NCBI GenBank assembly: GCA_942492735.1
Contig: OW818648.1
Location: 2,852,001 to 2,916,000 of the forward strand
Reading direction: 5' to 3'
Length of the DNA stretch: 64,000 nucleotides
Origin: Sporobacter sp942492735
Lineage (GTDB): Bacteria; Bacillota; Clostridia; Oscillospirales; Oscillospiraceae
In this document: piece by piece, positions 50,602 to 59,563 of the stretch
Position numbering within the stretch: position 1 is the stretch's first letter
Layout of the letters: every line of letters begins with the position of its first letter
Notes under the pieces: generated by a model
Databases searched by the model: none
Told to the model about the DNA's origin: nothing
Seen by the model: the letters and a program-made list of their open reading frames with translations, nothing else
Program-made: the position numbers and the translations under genes

Positions 50602-52144
50602 GCGTGTCCTCCCTGTAATGAGAGCCAATGCTTTCCCTGCGCGCGAGAGCAGCCGTCAGGATGGCCGATGCAACGGTGGCGATGTTCAAGGTCTCAAGAT
50701 AGCTGTTCGAATTATCATGGACATTTTCGAGCTGCTTGAGGATGCTGTCAACGTGTCCCAACGCGAAAGATAAGCCTTTTTCGTTGCGGATAACATAGCC
50801 GTGGTCGTTCATCAGGTCTTTAATCCGCTGACGAAGCGCCTTATAATTGAGGTCCGAGGTTTTCCTCACAGGAATCTGGGGGATAACGGCTTCTACAGTA
50901 TCATTATTTTGTCTCAAGGCTTTGTTGATATCCTCGGCTGCCCGTCGGCCAAATACGATACATTCCAGCATGGAGTTGGAAGCCAGACGGTTTGCGCCAT
51001 GAACGCCTGTGTAAGCAGCTTCCCCAGCGGCGTATAAGCCCCGGATACTCGTGTGTCCGTCAATGTCTGTCTCAATTCCGCCCATCAGGTAATGCTGGAC
51101 GGGGCATACAGGAATCCAGTCGTGCGCAATATTGATACCGCGGCGCAGGCATTCCTCATAAATCGTCGGGAAACGGTGTTTAAGAAATTCCTCGGATTTT
51201 GCTGTAATGTCTACAAAGACATGGTCCTCGCCGGAGGCAAGCAGTTCCTTAACGACGGCTCTGGCAACAATGTCGCGCGGGGCCAACTCGTTAAGCTCGT
51301 GTGTACCCTCCATGAATCGGACGCCGTCCTTGTTTTTTAAAAGGCCGCCTTCGCCCCGGACCGCCTCGGATATGAGGAATTCACGATCCTCGGGCACAGC
51401 GCTCCAAAGGCCTGTCGGGTGGAACTGAATAAATTCGATATTCTTGATGACGGCGCCGGCACGCATGGCGGCGGCAATACCATCACCTGTTGCAACGGAC
51501 GGATTTGTTGTCGACTTGTAAACCTGCCCGATACCGCCTGTGGCAATAACAACCTTCCGTGTTTGAATCAAATAGAAATCGTTATCATCTTTTTTAACGA
51601 TAATACCGGAGACTGCATCTTTTTCATCCATCAAAAAATCGTAAAAACAGGTGTTTTCACTGAATGCGATGTTTTTACGCTGGGAGACGATATGCGCGAG
51701 TGCTTTGACAGTTTCACGACCCGTTGCGTCTCCGCCCGCATGGACGATACGGTCCTTACGGTGACCGCCTTCCCGCGTAATCTGCAAATCCCCGAACTCA
51801 TTGATATCAAAGGGGACGCGGAGTGACACGAGCCTGTTGATATCAAGCGGCCCCTCGGCAACAAGGACACCGACAGCATCCTCATCACAAAGTCCGGCGC
51901 CGGCAATAAGTGTATCTTCCTGATGAAAGATAGGCGCATCATCGCTAGAAATAGCCGCGGCAATACCACCCTGAGCAAACCAGGAGTTTGAAATATCGAT
52001 GGATTCTTTCGCTAGGATGAGACAGGAATAACAGTCGTCAATATTAAGCGCTGTATAGAGACCGGCAAGACCTGCGCCGATGATAACGACGTCATATCGC
52101 AGCGTTTTGTCTATTTGAGTTGTGCCGTCTATGGCAAATTGCAC
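50594..52144 (-). CDS. nadB: L-aspartate oxidase
   Basis: A 516-residue FAD enzyme that oxidises aspartate to iminoaspartate for NAD synthesis. YDVVIIGAGLAGLYTALNI binds FAD; SWFAQGGIAAAIS, HAGGDATGRE, IEFIQFHPTGLW and YAAGEAAYTGVHGANRLASNS (in part GVHGANRLASNS) are typical. GTG at 52144 is preferred because AGAGGTGATCC lies directly before it. It overlaps nadC, so the two are coupled. The quinolinate synthase nadA must lie elsewhere. Confidence 0.95.
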   Translation of the reverse strand: MQFAIDGTTQIDKTLRYDVVIIGAGLAGLYTALNIDDCYSCLILAKESIDISNSWFAQGGIAAAISSDDAPIFHQEDTLIAGAGLCDEDAVGVLVAEGPLDINRLVSLRVPFDINEFGDLQITREGGHRKDRIVHAGGDATGRETVKALAHIVSQRKNIAFSENTCFYDFLMDEKDAVSGIIVKKDDNDFYLIQTRKVVIATGGIGQVYKSTTNPSVATGDGIAAAMRAGAVIKNIEFIQFHPTGLWSAVPEDREFLISEAVRGEGGLLKNKDGVRFMEGTHELNELAPRDIVARAVVKELLASGEDHVFVDITAKSEEFLKHRFPTIYEECLRRGINIAHDWIPVCPVQHYLMGGIETDIDGHTSIRGLYAAGEAAYTGVHGANRLASNSMLECIVFGRRAAEDINKALRQNNDTVEAVIPQIPVRKTSDLNYKALRQRIKDLMNDHGYVIRNEKGLSFALGHVDSILKQLENVHDNSNSYLETLNIATVASAILTAALARRESIGSHYREDTHV

Positions 52145-52303
52145 GGGATCACCTCTGTTACGACGTAATGTCAATAATGGTATCTGCATTTGCACGTATT
52201 ATAGCATATGCACGTTGTGGTTCACAACACGTTTATGGTATAATAATAAATAAAAACCAGTAGATGTGATAATAAGAATTAGTAAGAAGCACCGGAGAAT
52301 TAT

Positions 52304-54166
52304 ATGGTTGACATTTCAGTACAGAATATCAAGAAAGCCTTTGAGGAGGGGAAGAACATTCTCGATGGGCTTTCTTTTGAAGTAAACGAAGGCGAACACG
52401 TTGGATTGCTCGGTAAAAACGGGGCGGGAAAAACGACGCTTTTTCGCATTATGGCGGGAGATAACGAAGCGGATGAAGGCGTTGTCGTGCTGCCCAAAAA
52501 CAGGCGGCTCGGTCTGATCTCACAGATACCGAATTATCCGGAGAGCTTTACAACGGAAGATGTTTTGATTTCAGCTCAAAAACGACTGCTCGACATTAAA
52601 GCCCACATGCAAGAGCTCGAGGAACAGATGGCTTCCGACGCGTCACCGATGCTGCTGCGAGAATACGACGCGCTCGTCTTTGATTTCGAGCGTTCCGGCG
52701 GTTATGATCTTGACTTTGAACGCAACCGTGTCGCAAACGGTCTGGAGATTCCAGCGACGCAGCGGGAGCAGCTGTTCGCTACACTTTCGGGCGGCGAAAA
52801 GACAAGAGTCAATCTGGCGCGGCTTATTTTGGAGGATACGGACATCCTCCTGCTTGACGAACCGACGAATCACCTCGATATCAACGCAACGGAATGGCTG
52901 GAGGATTATTTAGCCAAATATAAAGGCACCGTTCTCGTCATCTCGCATGACCGGTATTTCCTGGATCATGTTGTTGGCCGCACGATTGAGATACTAAACG
53001 GCAAAGCGGAGCATTATGGCGGTAATTACAGCTTTTACGTGATAGAAAAAGAGCGCCGGTTTCAGGAGCAGCTGGAAAGATATGAATTTGAGCAGTCCGA
53101 AGCGAAACGGCTCCAGATCTCGGCCGACAGGCTTTATCAATGGGGCACAGGCAATAAGAATCTCATGAAAAAGTCGTTCGCCATCCAAAGCCGCATCGAA
53201 AGACTCTTGAAGACGGACAGACCGACGAAGGAAAAGAGCTTGGGCGCGCGCTTCGGAGAAAAAGAATTCCGCGGAGATGAAGTTCTTGTTTTAAAAGGCG
53301 TCTCCAAATATTATGAGGGAAAAAAGCTGTTTTCAGACATTGATATGCTCGTACAGGGCGGTGAACGCATCGCGCTCATCGGCGACAACGGAACAGGGAA
53401 GTCCACGCTCATTAAAATCATCCTGGATGAACTCAAGCCGGATGCGGGAAGCGTTAAAAAAGGGCCTTCCATCAAAACGGCATATCTGCCACAAATCGTG
53501 CATTTCAACCACCCGTACAGATCGCTCATCGACACGCTCGTTTACGAGGAAAACTGTTCCCCGCAGACAGCTAGAAACAAGCTTGGCGCGTTCAAATTCT
53601 CGGGTGAAGACGTGTTCAAACAGGTCGGTGATCTGTCCGGCGGCGAGCAGAGCCGTTTAAAGCTGTGCATTCTGATGAAAGAAGGCATCAACTTCCTGAT
53701 TCTCGACGAACCGACAAACCATCTCGATATCGCCTCTCGCGAGTGGATAGAGGAAGCCGTCGAAGAGTTCGGTGAGACACTCCTCTTCGTCTCGCACGAC
53801 CGCTATTTCGTCAGCCGCTTCGCCACACGCATCTGGGAGCTTGAAGATGGCAGGATAACGGATTTCCGCGGCACATACGAAAAATACCGCGCGTTTAAAG
53901 CTTCTCAAGCGAGTACGGAAAGCATCGCGAGAAAGGTTCGGAATACCCAAAAGCTGGCTAAGAAAAACACTGTTTCCCCGGACAAGCAGATCGCCAAGCT
54001 CGAACGCGAAATTGCAGCGCTGGAAGAGAAGCTGAACATCGTGAATGAGCAGCGCGATACGTTCTGCTCGGATTATGAAAAGCTTATAACGCTTGATCAA
54101 GAGGAAGCACAGCTCAAGCAGCTATTGGACTCAAAATATTCCGAATGGGCAGAACTCTCGGAGTAG
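52304..54166 (+). CDS. ABC-F family ATPase, Uup-like
   Basis: A 620-residue protein with two ATPase cassettes. First: GKNGAGKTTLFRI, LSGGEKTRVNLA, LLLDEPTNHLDI. Second: GDNGTGKSTLIKI, LSGGEQSRLKLC, LILDEPTNHLDI. Linker KERRFQEQLERYEFEQSEAK separates them, and the C-terminal 80 residues are a coiled coil (KLEREIAALEEKLNIV), as in Uup, which acts on ribosomes or DNA intermediates. No membrane domain. TATAAT at about 52241 gives a likely promoter. It is unlike the 513-residue ABC-F at 25.8 kb. Confidence 0.9.
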   Translation: MVDISVQNIKKAFEEGKNILDGLSFEVNEGEHVGLLGKNGAGKTTLFRIMAGDNEADEGVVVLPKNRRLGLISQIPNYPESFTTEDVLISAQKRLLDIKAHMQELEEQMASDASPMLLREYDALVFDFERSGGYDLDFERNRVANGLEIPATQREQLFATLSGGEKTRVNLARLILEDTDILLLDEPTNHLDINATEWLEDYLAKYKGTVLVISHDRYFLDHVVGRTIEILNGKAEHYGGNYSFYVIEKERRFQEQLERYEFEQSEAKRLQISADRLYQWGTGNKNLMKKSFAIQSRIERLLKTDRPTKEKSLGARFGEKEFRGDEVLVLKGVSKYYEGKKLFSDIDMLVQGGERIALIGDNGTGKSTLIKIILDELKPDAGSVKKGPSIKTAYLPQIVHFNHPYRSLIDTLVYEENCSPQTARNKLGAFKFSGEDVFKQVGDLSGGEQSRLKLCILMKEGINFLILDEPTNHLDIASREWIEEAVEEFGETLLFVSHDRYFVSRFATRIWELEDGRITDFRGTYEKYRAFKASQASTESIARKVRNTQKLAKKNTVSPDKQIAKLEREIAALEEKLNIVNEQRDTFCSDYEKLITLDQEEAQLKQLLDSKYSEWAELSE

Positions 54167-54172
54167 CGCCCT

Positions 54173-54292
54173 GTCGTTGTTATGAAACGGTTTGTCATTC
54201 TGAGCCTGCGAAGAATCTCCAGGCAAACTAATGTCAGCGCAACAATCAGAGATTACCTGGAGATCGTTCACTGCGTTCAGGATGACACGCGA
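54173..54292. repeat. Second copy of the 173-bp MITE-like element
   Basis: GTCGTTGTTATGAAAC...GTCATTCTGAGCCTGCGAAG... continues as the reverse complement of most of 22518-22690, including AATCAGAGATTACCTGGAGAT. The right end with the second terminal repeat is not present. Confidence 0.75.
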
Positions 54293-54321
54293 GGCAAATT
54301 CATGCAGTATCTGCAGCCGAG

Positions 54322-54412
54322 GGGGTACTATCCTTCTTAGGCTCCTTAGGCAAAGGAGCTGTCACCCGCAGGTGACTGAGGATTGTCTCCTGTACCGCGT
54401 AACACCAGCGAG
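54322..54412. repeat. Other repeat remnants between ABC-F and upp
   Basis: GAGCTGTCACCCGCAGGTGACTGAGG is a short palindromic unit of a kind frequent between clostridial genes; GCGTAAC follows. No supported gene lies in the 319-bp gap. Confidence 0.5.
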
Positions 54413-54436
54413 AGCAGCGCTGATATTGATTATATG

Positions 54437-54470
54437 CAAAACAAAACGAGCTGCCCAATCAGGCAGCTCG
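54437..54470 (-). terminator. Terminator of upp
   Basis: CGAGCTGCC and GGCAGCTCG form a 9-bp stem with a 6-nt loop; on the minus strand it is followed by TTTTGTTTTG. It lies 16 bp past the upp stop. Confidence 0.85.
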
Positions 54471-54485
54471 TCATTTCGTAATAAC

Positions 54486-55124
54486 CTATTTCGTACCGAA
54501 AATCCTGTCGCCGGCGTCGCCGAGGCCGGGGACGATATAGCCGTGGCTGTTGAGCTTTTCATCGACTGCGGCGACGAAGATATCGACGTCGGGATGATCG
54601 GCTTGCACGCGGGCGATGCCCTCGGGGGCGGAGATGATGCACATGAGCTTGATGTGCTGGCAGCCGTAGTTTTTGATGAATTGGATGGCAGCTGTGGCAC
54701 TGCCGCCTGTGGCGAGCATCGGGTCGACAATGTATACTTCACGCTCTGCGATATCCTTCGGCAGCTTGCAGTAATACTCAACCGGCTCCAGGGTGTCGGG
54801 GTCTCTGTAGAGGCCGATGTGTCCGACCTTGGCCGATGGTACGAGCGTCAGCATACCGTCCACCATGCCGAGACCGGCGCGGAGGATTGGCACAACGGCC
54901 ATTTTTTTACCGGCAATTTTCTTAACCTTTGCCATGGCGACAGGTGTCTCGACGTCGCAGATTTCGACGGGAAGGTCTCTTGTTGCGTCGTAACACATGA
55001 GTGTGGCAATTTCGGAGATGAGCTCGCGGAATTCCTTGACACTCGTATTTTTATCCCTGATGATTGATAATTTGTGCTGCAGCAGAGGATGGTCCAGAAC
55101 GTGCAGTGATGCCATATTATTCAT
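54486..55124 (-). CDS. upp: Uracil phosphoribosyltransferase
   Basis: A 212-residue pyrimidine-salvage enzyme making UMP from uracil and PRPP. HPLLQHKLSIIRDKNTS, VVPILRAGLGMVDGML, EYYCKLPKDI and the PRPP loop VDPMLATGGSATAAI are diagnostic. ATG at 55124 follows CGGAG. Its downstream position after tsaE-tsaB may be chance. Confidence 0.96.
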   Translation of the reverse strand: MNNMASLHVLDHPLLQHKLSIIRDKNTSVKEFRELISEIATLMCYDATRDLPVEICDVETPVAMAKVKKIAGKKMAVVPILRAGLGMVDGMLTLVPSAKVGHIGLYRDPDTLEPVEYYCKLPKDIAEREVYIVDPMLATGGSATAAIQFIKNYGCQHIKLMCIISAPEGIARVQADHPDVDIFVAAVDEKLNSHGYIVPGLGDAGDRIFGTK

Positions 55125-55217
55125 CCATTTCTCCGACGTGTTTTTCTCTCTTATCATTTCCGCCGGCCGTTTGATAAGATTCGTGCTTTGTCTTTGCTAT
55201 ATGACGGCCGATAAAAA

Positions 55218-55913
55218 TCAGCCTGTTTGTCCAGTTTTATGATTCCGTTCGCGTTCAGCCTGTGAAACTCTTAGATAATTTGGCGTCAGCGCGTTTGGAG
55301 ATACCTTCGGCGCGTTTATAGAGGCGCATGCGACGCCCCAGGCGGTTTGCAGCCGGAGTAACGGTGCTGCCAGCCTGACGGGGATACCGTGCTCCAGAAA
55401 AGCGTTATAACACAACTGAGCGCCGTCTCCCAGGAGCATATATGGTTTGCCGCTCAATTTGGCCTCAGTGACTAAATCCTCAACCGAAATAGCCCGGTCG
55501 GGACTTATTCTGATACCGCAGCCATCCTTATATTCAAACAGCGCGTTATAAACCTGATTTCGTCTGGCGTCCATCACGGGGCATATGATAAAATCCGGGT
55601 CTTCAATATTGTAAGCCATGGCTTCGAGTGTTGAAACGCCGCAGACCTCCTTGTCCGCGCCCCAGGCGAGACCGATCGCGGCTGACACGCCGATCCGAAT
55701 GCCGGTGAAGGAACCGGGACCGCTGGCGACGGCGATATAATCGAGGTCCTGCACCTTGAGGCCGATGTTATTGAGCAGCTCCTCGGTCATCTTCAGAAGT
55801 GTTCTGCTGTGGGTGTGGCCGGAGTTCTGAAAGTATTGTAAAATGAGTTCTTTATCCTCGCACAACGCGACAGACGCCGCTTTGGCTGATGATTCGATGG
55901 CCAGTATCTTCAT
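55218..55913 (-). CDS. tsaB: tRNA threonylcarbamoyladenosine modification protein TsaB
   Basis: A 231-residue ASKHA-fold partner of TsaD and TsaE in t6A tRNA modification. MKILAIESSAKAASVAL, GHTHSRTLLKMTEEL, VASGPGSFTGIRIGVSAAIGLAWG and VMDARRNQVYNALFE are conserved. ATG at 55913 has GAGGAAT upstream. It follows tsaE by 53 bp. No tsaD in the window. Confidence 0.94.
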   Translation of the reverse strand: MKILAIESSAKAASVALCEDKELILQYFQNSGHTHSRTLLKMTEELLNNIGLKVQDLDYIAVASGPGSFTGIRIGVSAAIGLAWGADKEVCGVSTLEAMAYNIEDPDFIICPVMDARRNQVYNALFEYKDGCGIRISPDRAISVEDLVTEAKLSGKPYMLLGDGAQLCYNAFLEHGIPVRLAAPLLRLQTAWGVACASINAPKVSPNALTPNYLRVSQAERERNHKTGQTG

Positions 55914-55966
55914 ATATTCCTCATTTCGATGCGAAGCATCGGTACAACTCCGTGTGAAATTCGATA

Positions 55967-56398
55967 TCACACTTCCTCCGGAAATATGATATCGATCCGG
56001 CGGCTGTTGTCACCCGTTTTTTCGATATGAACGCGGATTGTATGTTCCGGGAAAAAATCGACGGCTTTTTCACTCCATTCAACGGCGATGACGCCGGCCC
56101 GATCGAGGTAATCATCCCAGCCGATGTCAAACAGCTCGTCCTCATTGTTCAGGCGGTACATATCGAAGTGAAAAAGCGGGATATCACCCAAATATTCGTT
56201 GACGATGGTGAATGTCGGGCTTGTGACGCGGGCGCTCAAACCCAAGCCCTCAGCCAGACCTCTTACAAATGATGTTTTGCCTGCGCCCAGATCGCCGTAA
56301 AGCGCAACACAGCTGCCCCTGCTCAGGTGAGAGGAGAGTGTTCGCCCCACCTCGGCTGTTTCAAAATCGCTGTTTGAAATTATTGAAATTGTCGTCAT
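55967..56398 (-). CDS. tsaE: tRNA threonylcarbamoyladenosine ATPase TsaE
   Basis: A 143-residue P-loop ATPase of the t6A complex. GDLGAGKTSFVRGL (35-48) is Walker A, SPTFTIVNEY switch-like, and FHFDMYRL and EWSEKAVDFFP are family marks. ATG at 56398 begins family homology. It is the first gene of the tsaE-tsaB unit. Confidence 0.95.
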   Translation of the reverse strand: MTTISIISNSDFETAEVGRTLSSHLSRGSCVALYGDLGAGKTSFVRGLAEGLGLSARVTSPTFTIVNEYLGDIPLFHFDMYRLNNEDELFDIGWDDYLDRAGVIAVEWSEKAVDFFPEHTIRVHIEKTGDNSRRIDIIFPEEV

Positions 56399-56561
56399 GA
56401 GGTCACCATTTCTGTGTCGGATGTTCACACATTGGAAGTATACCACTTATGAATAAAATGTAAAAGAGTCATTTAAAACAAAATGCTTTCATTTTATTGT
56501 TTACTCGATAATGAAACAATGCTAAACTTACAGTAAGGGATCATATGACAGGAGCAGATTG

Positions 56562-57704
56562 GTGAAAAAGAAGCTGGATGCAATTTTAAAATATTCGAAG
56601 GAATCGGACATGCTTCTGCTTGCTTTGTGTATTTTCAGTGCAATATATGGTATCATACTGATTCGCAGTGCCACAAAGCATATGCTTGATAACTCATATG
56701 TCTACACACAGGTCGTTTCACTCGTCATCGGTGTCGGATTATTTGTTATTTTTTCTCTTCTGGATATCGATAACATTGCGGACAAATCAAAAATACTATA
56801 CGTCTTAAGTATACTCTTTATTTCGACGCTCTTTATCTGGGGTGTTGAAATATCCGGTAATAAGTCATGGCTTCGTTTTGCAGGGTTCGGCATTCAGCCC
56901 GCAGAAATTGTAAAAATACCTTTTACGATTATACTTGCGAAAATGCTTTCGGACTATAAGGAGAGAAGAACGCTCAACGCGCCTATTTCGATCCTGAAGA
57001 TCATCCTGATGTTCGGCGTTCTGTTTATGTTCATCATCATCTCCTCGCGAGACCTTGGTTCTGCGCTCGTTTATTTGTTTATTCTGGTCGTGATGCTTTT
57101 TGTCGGCGGTATCGCTTTAAAATGGCTGCTGGCCGGCTTCGCGATCGTCGGCGCATTTACGCCTCTTGTTTGGAAATTCTTTCTGACGGAAGGCCAGAAA
57201 GCACGTATTATGGCACCATATGATCCCTTAATAGACCCGACCGGACTCAACGAGCTTTGGCAGACGAACCAAAGTAAATATGCTATTATGGGCGGTGATT
57301 TCTTGGGTCAGGGGCTGTTTAAGGGTGTTATGACGCAAGCCGGGGATGTCCCCGTGCAGCATTCGGACTTTATTTTTTCGGTTGCGGGGGAAGAGCTTGG
57401 CTTTGCCGGCGCGATTGTCATTATCCTTCTACTCATGGCGGTAATAACGCGATGCATTTACGTGGGCATTAAATCCAACAACACAATCGGTATGCTCGTT
57501 TGTACAGGTATTGCATCAATGCTGATCGCGCAGACCTTTGAAAATATCGGCATGTGTCTTGGGCTGACGCCGGTTATCGGCCTGACGCTCCCGTTCTTCA
57601 GCTCCGGCGGTTCTTCACTGATTACGATGTTTGCCGCGATGGGCGTGGTGTCCGGTATAAAGATGCGGCCAAAGCCTATGCGTGCCAGGAACTATGATAG
57701 ATAA
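56562..57704 (+). CDS. FtsW/RodA/SpoVE family SEDS protein
   Basis: A 380-residue peptidoglycan glycosyltransferase of the SEDS family with about 10 membrane helices. SGNKSWLRFAGFGIQPAEIVK is the conserved loop; SSRDLGSALVYL, QHSDFIFSVAGEELGFAGA (catalytic-region Asp) and LPFFSSGGSSLITMF complete the pattern. Resembles RodA more than FtsW in its short length. GTG at 56562 with GGAG 7 bp upstream is preferred to a TTG one codon earlier. It may act in elongation or spore cortex synthesis. Confidence 0.9.
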   Translation: MKKKLDAILKYSKESDMLLLALCIFSAIYGIILIRSATKHMLDNSYVYTQVVSLVIGVGLFVIFSLLDIDNIADKSKILYVLSILFISTLFIWGVEISGNKSWLRFAGFGIQPAEIVKIPFTIILAKMLSDYKERRTLNAPISILKIILMFGVLFMFIIISSRDLGSALVYLFILVVMLFVGGIALKWLLAGFAIVGAFTPLVWKFFLTEGQKARIMAPYDPLIDPTGLNELWQTNQSKYAIMGGDFLGQGLFKGVMTQAGDVPVQHSDFIFSVAGEELGFAGAIVIILLLMAVITRCIYVGIKSNNTIGMLVCTGIASMLIAQTFENIGMCLGLTPVIGLTLPFFSSGGSSLITMFAAMGVVSGIKMRPKPMRARNYDR

Positions 57705-57732
57705 GTGCCGGCAAACAAAAAAGGCGCTTCAG

Positions 57733-58284
57733 CTATATCTTCTCGTTAAGCAGAACCATGTGGATATGGTCTTCCCAGACACCGTTGATTTTTAGATACT
57801 TATAAGCCAGACCCTCATGATAAAATCCGAGTTTTTCCGCGACCCTCAAGGATTTCTTGTTTTTAGGCATTATATTCGCTTCGATTCTATGAAGCCCGTC
57901 GTCATCAAAAATGATTTCGACGCCTTTTTTTATTGCCTCCGTTATATATCCTTTGCTCTCCTCATCCTGATCGGATTTATAACCGAGATGACATGATAAA
58001 AAAGCACCGCGCACAATATTACTGAATGCAATATTACCGATCGTTTTTGTTTCGTCGTTTTTTTTAAACAGCCATAATCTGATTGCCTTTTTATTTTCAA
58101 AGTCATCAAGATCTTTTTCCAGCTGCGCTTTTTGATGACTTACGGTATAGAATTCGGTATCCCTGAGTGGTTCCCACGCTTCAAGAAAAAATTGATTTCT
58201 CCGGTAGTAAGCTAAAACAGTTTCCGCGGCGCTATGATCGAGAACCTTCAAAGTAAGCCGCTCGGTGTAAAATATCTTTTCCAT
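57733..58284 (-). CDS. GNAT acetyltransferase, RimJ/RimL-like
   Basis: A 183-residue acetyltransferase. TERLTLKVLDHSAAETVLAYY at the start, GNIAFSNIVRGAFLSCHLGY, KGYITEAIKKGVEIIFDD and the C-terminal EANIMPKNKKSLRVAEKLGF match the RimJ/RimL protein N-acetyltransferase layout. GGGAG precedes the ATG. Substrate unknown. It lies between SEDS and dgt genes in opposite direction. Confidence 0.85.
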   Translation of the reverse strand: MEKIFYTERLTLKVLDHSAAETVLAYYRRNQFFLEAWEPLRDTEFYTVSHQKAQLEKDLDDFENKKAIRLWLFKKNDETKTIGNIAFSNIVRGAFLSCHLGYKSDQDEESKGYITEAIKKGVEIIFDDDGLHRIEANIMPKNKKSLRVAEKLGFYHEGLAYKYLKINGVWEDHIHMVLLNEKI

Positions 58285-58435
58285 AGCAATCTCCCAATAA
58301 GTATCATTTGTTTATCCCATTATATAATAATGCGTCCGAGCAATGCAAAAAAAAAATTCTTATATAATAAAGGGTTCGCGTTTTTTGCGTCGTATAAGGA
58401 TAATGTAGCGAAAACCGTGAAGGGAAAGTATTATC

Positions 58436-59449
58436 ATGACGAATTTCAGAGAAAAGCGCGAGGCTCTTGAACGCGTTATGGTATCTCAAAGCGGCATTCA
58501 TTCGGCAGACTCTAAAGGGCGTGTTATACCCGAAGTTGAAAGTGACGTCCGTACATGCTTTCAGCGTGATATTGACAGGATCATCCACTGCAAATCGTTC
58601 CGGCGGCTGATGCATAAGACACAGGTTTTCCTACAGCCGGAGGGCGACCATTACCGCACGAGGCTGACGCATACCATTGAAGTATCCAGAATCGCCAGGA
58701 CAATCGCACGCGCGCTGGAGCTCAACGAGGACTTGACGGAAGCAATTGCGCTCGGGCACGACCTCGGCCATACACCGTTCGGACATGCCGGCGAACGGGC
58801 GCTCGACGATATTTTGGCAGATGAGGGCGGTTTCAAGCACGCCGACCAAAGTCTTCGGGTCGTTGACAGGATTGAAAAAGACGGCAAAGGTCTCAATCTT
58901 ACATATGAAGCGCGAAACGGCATTGTCATGCATACGGCCAGCAGACTGGCGGAAACACTTGAGGGGCAGATTGTCCGAATAGCAGACAGGGCGGCGTATA
59001 TCAATCATGATGTTGATGACGCACTCAGGGCCGGAATACTGAGCGAGTCTGATATACCTGAGGAGTTCAAGTGCGCGTTGGGAGACAACTACAGCGCAAG
59101 AATCGACACGATGATCAAGGACATCATCGACGCGAGCCAGGCGCGCGCGCAAATCTGCATGTCGCCAAGCATCACGTTCGTCTTTGACAGCTTTCATAGC
59201 TTCATGTTTGAAAATGTCTACACGAATATGAGGGCGAAGAGCGAAGAGAAAAAGGTCTATGGGATATTAAACGGCATTTTTGAATTTTATTTAAGGAACC
59301 CGGAGAAGCTGCCGCCCGACTTCCTGATGATTGCCGATGAGGATGGATTAAAACGCGCAGCAGCAGATTATGTATCCGGCATGACCGACAAATTCGCCAT
59401 GTCGCAGTTTAGTGAACTGTTTATTCCCGAAGCATGGCAGGTCAAATAG
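58436..59449 (+). CDS. dgt: Deoxyguanosinetriphosphate triphosphohydrolase-like protein
   Basis: A 337-residue HD-domain hydrolase. RLTHTIEVSRIARTIARAL supplies the first metal His, and GHDLGHTPFGHAGE the HD pair. YEARNGIVMHT and AAYINHDVDDALRAGIL (Asp ligand) follow. Expected to cut dNTPs to nucleoside and triphosphate. It precedes dnaG and rpoD as commonly in Firmicutes. Confidence 0.92.
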   Translation: MTNFREKREALERVMVSQSGIHSADSKGRVIPEVESDVRTCFQRDIDRIIHCKSFRRLMHKTQVFLQPEGDHYRTRLTHTIEVSRIARTIARALELNEDLTEAIALGHDLGHTPFGHAGERALDDILADEGGFKHADQSLRVVDRIEKDGKGLNLTYEARNGIVMHTASRLAETLEGQIVRIADRAAYINHDVDDALRAGILSESDIPEEFKCALGDNYSARIDTMIKDIIDASQARAQICMSPSITFVFDSFHSFMFENVYTNMRAKSEEKKVYGILNGIFEFYLRNPEKLPPDFLMIADEDGLKRAAADYVSGMTDKFAMSQFSELFIPEAWQVK

Positions 59450-59485
59450 TGACTTGACTTTAAAAGTCAGCGGTATTCAGGAAAA

Positions 59486-59514
59486 TTGACCTCAATATGG
59501 ACTGAATATGTATA
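59486..59514 (+). promoter_or_regulatory. Putative promoter of dnaG-rpoD
   Basis: TTGACC (59486-59491), 17 bp, TGTATA (59509-59514); TATAAA 2 bp further is an alternative -10. Confidence 0.4.
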
Positions 59515-59563
59515 AAAAAGCTGATGTAATGGTATAAATACCGATGAAAGGAATGGTCAATCA

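Noticed and set aside
54231..55067. 278-codon plus-strand frame over upp and the repeat region
   Set aside because: It begins in a mobile-like repeat and runs antisense to upp; not a gene.
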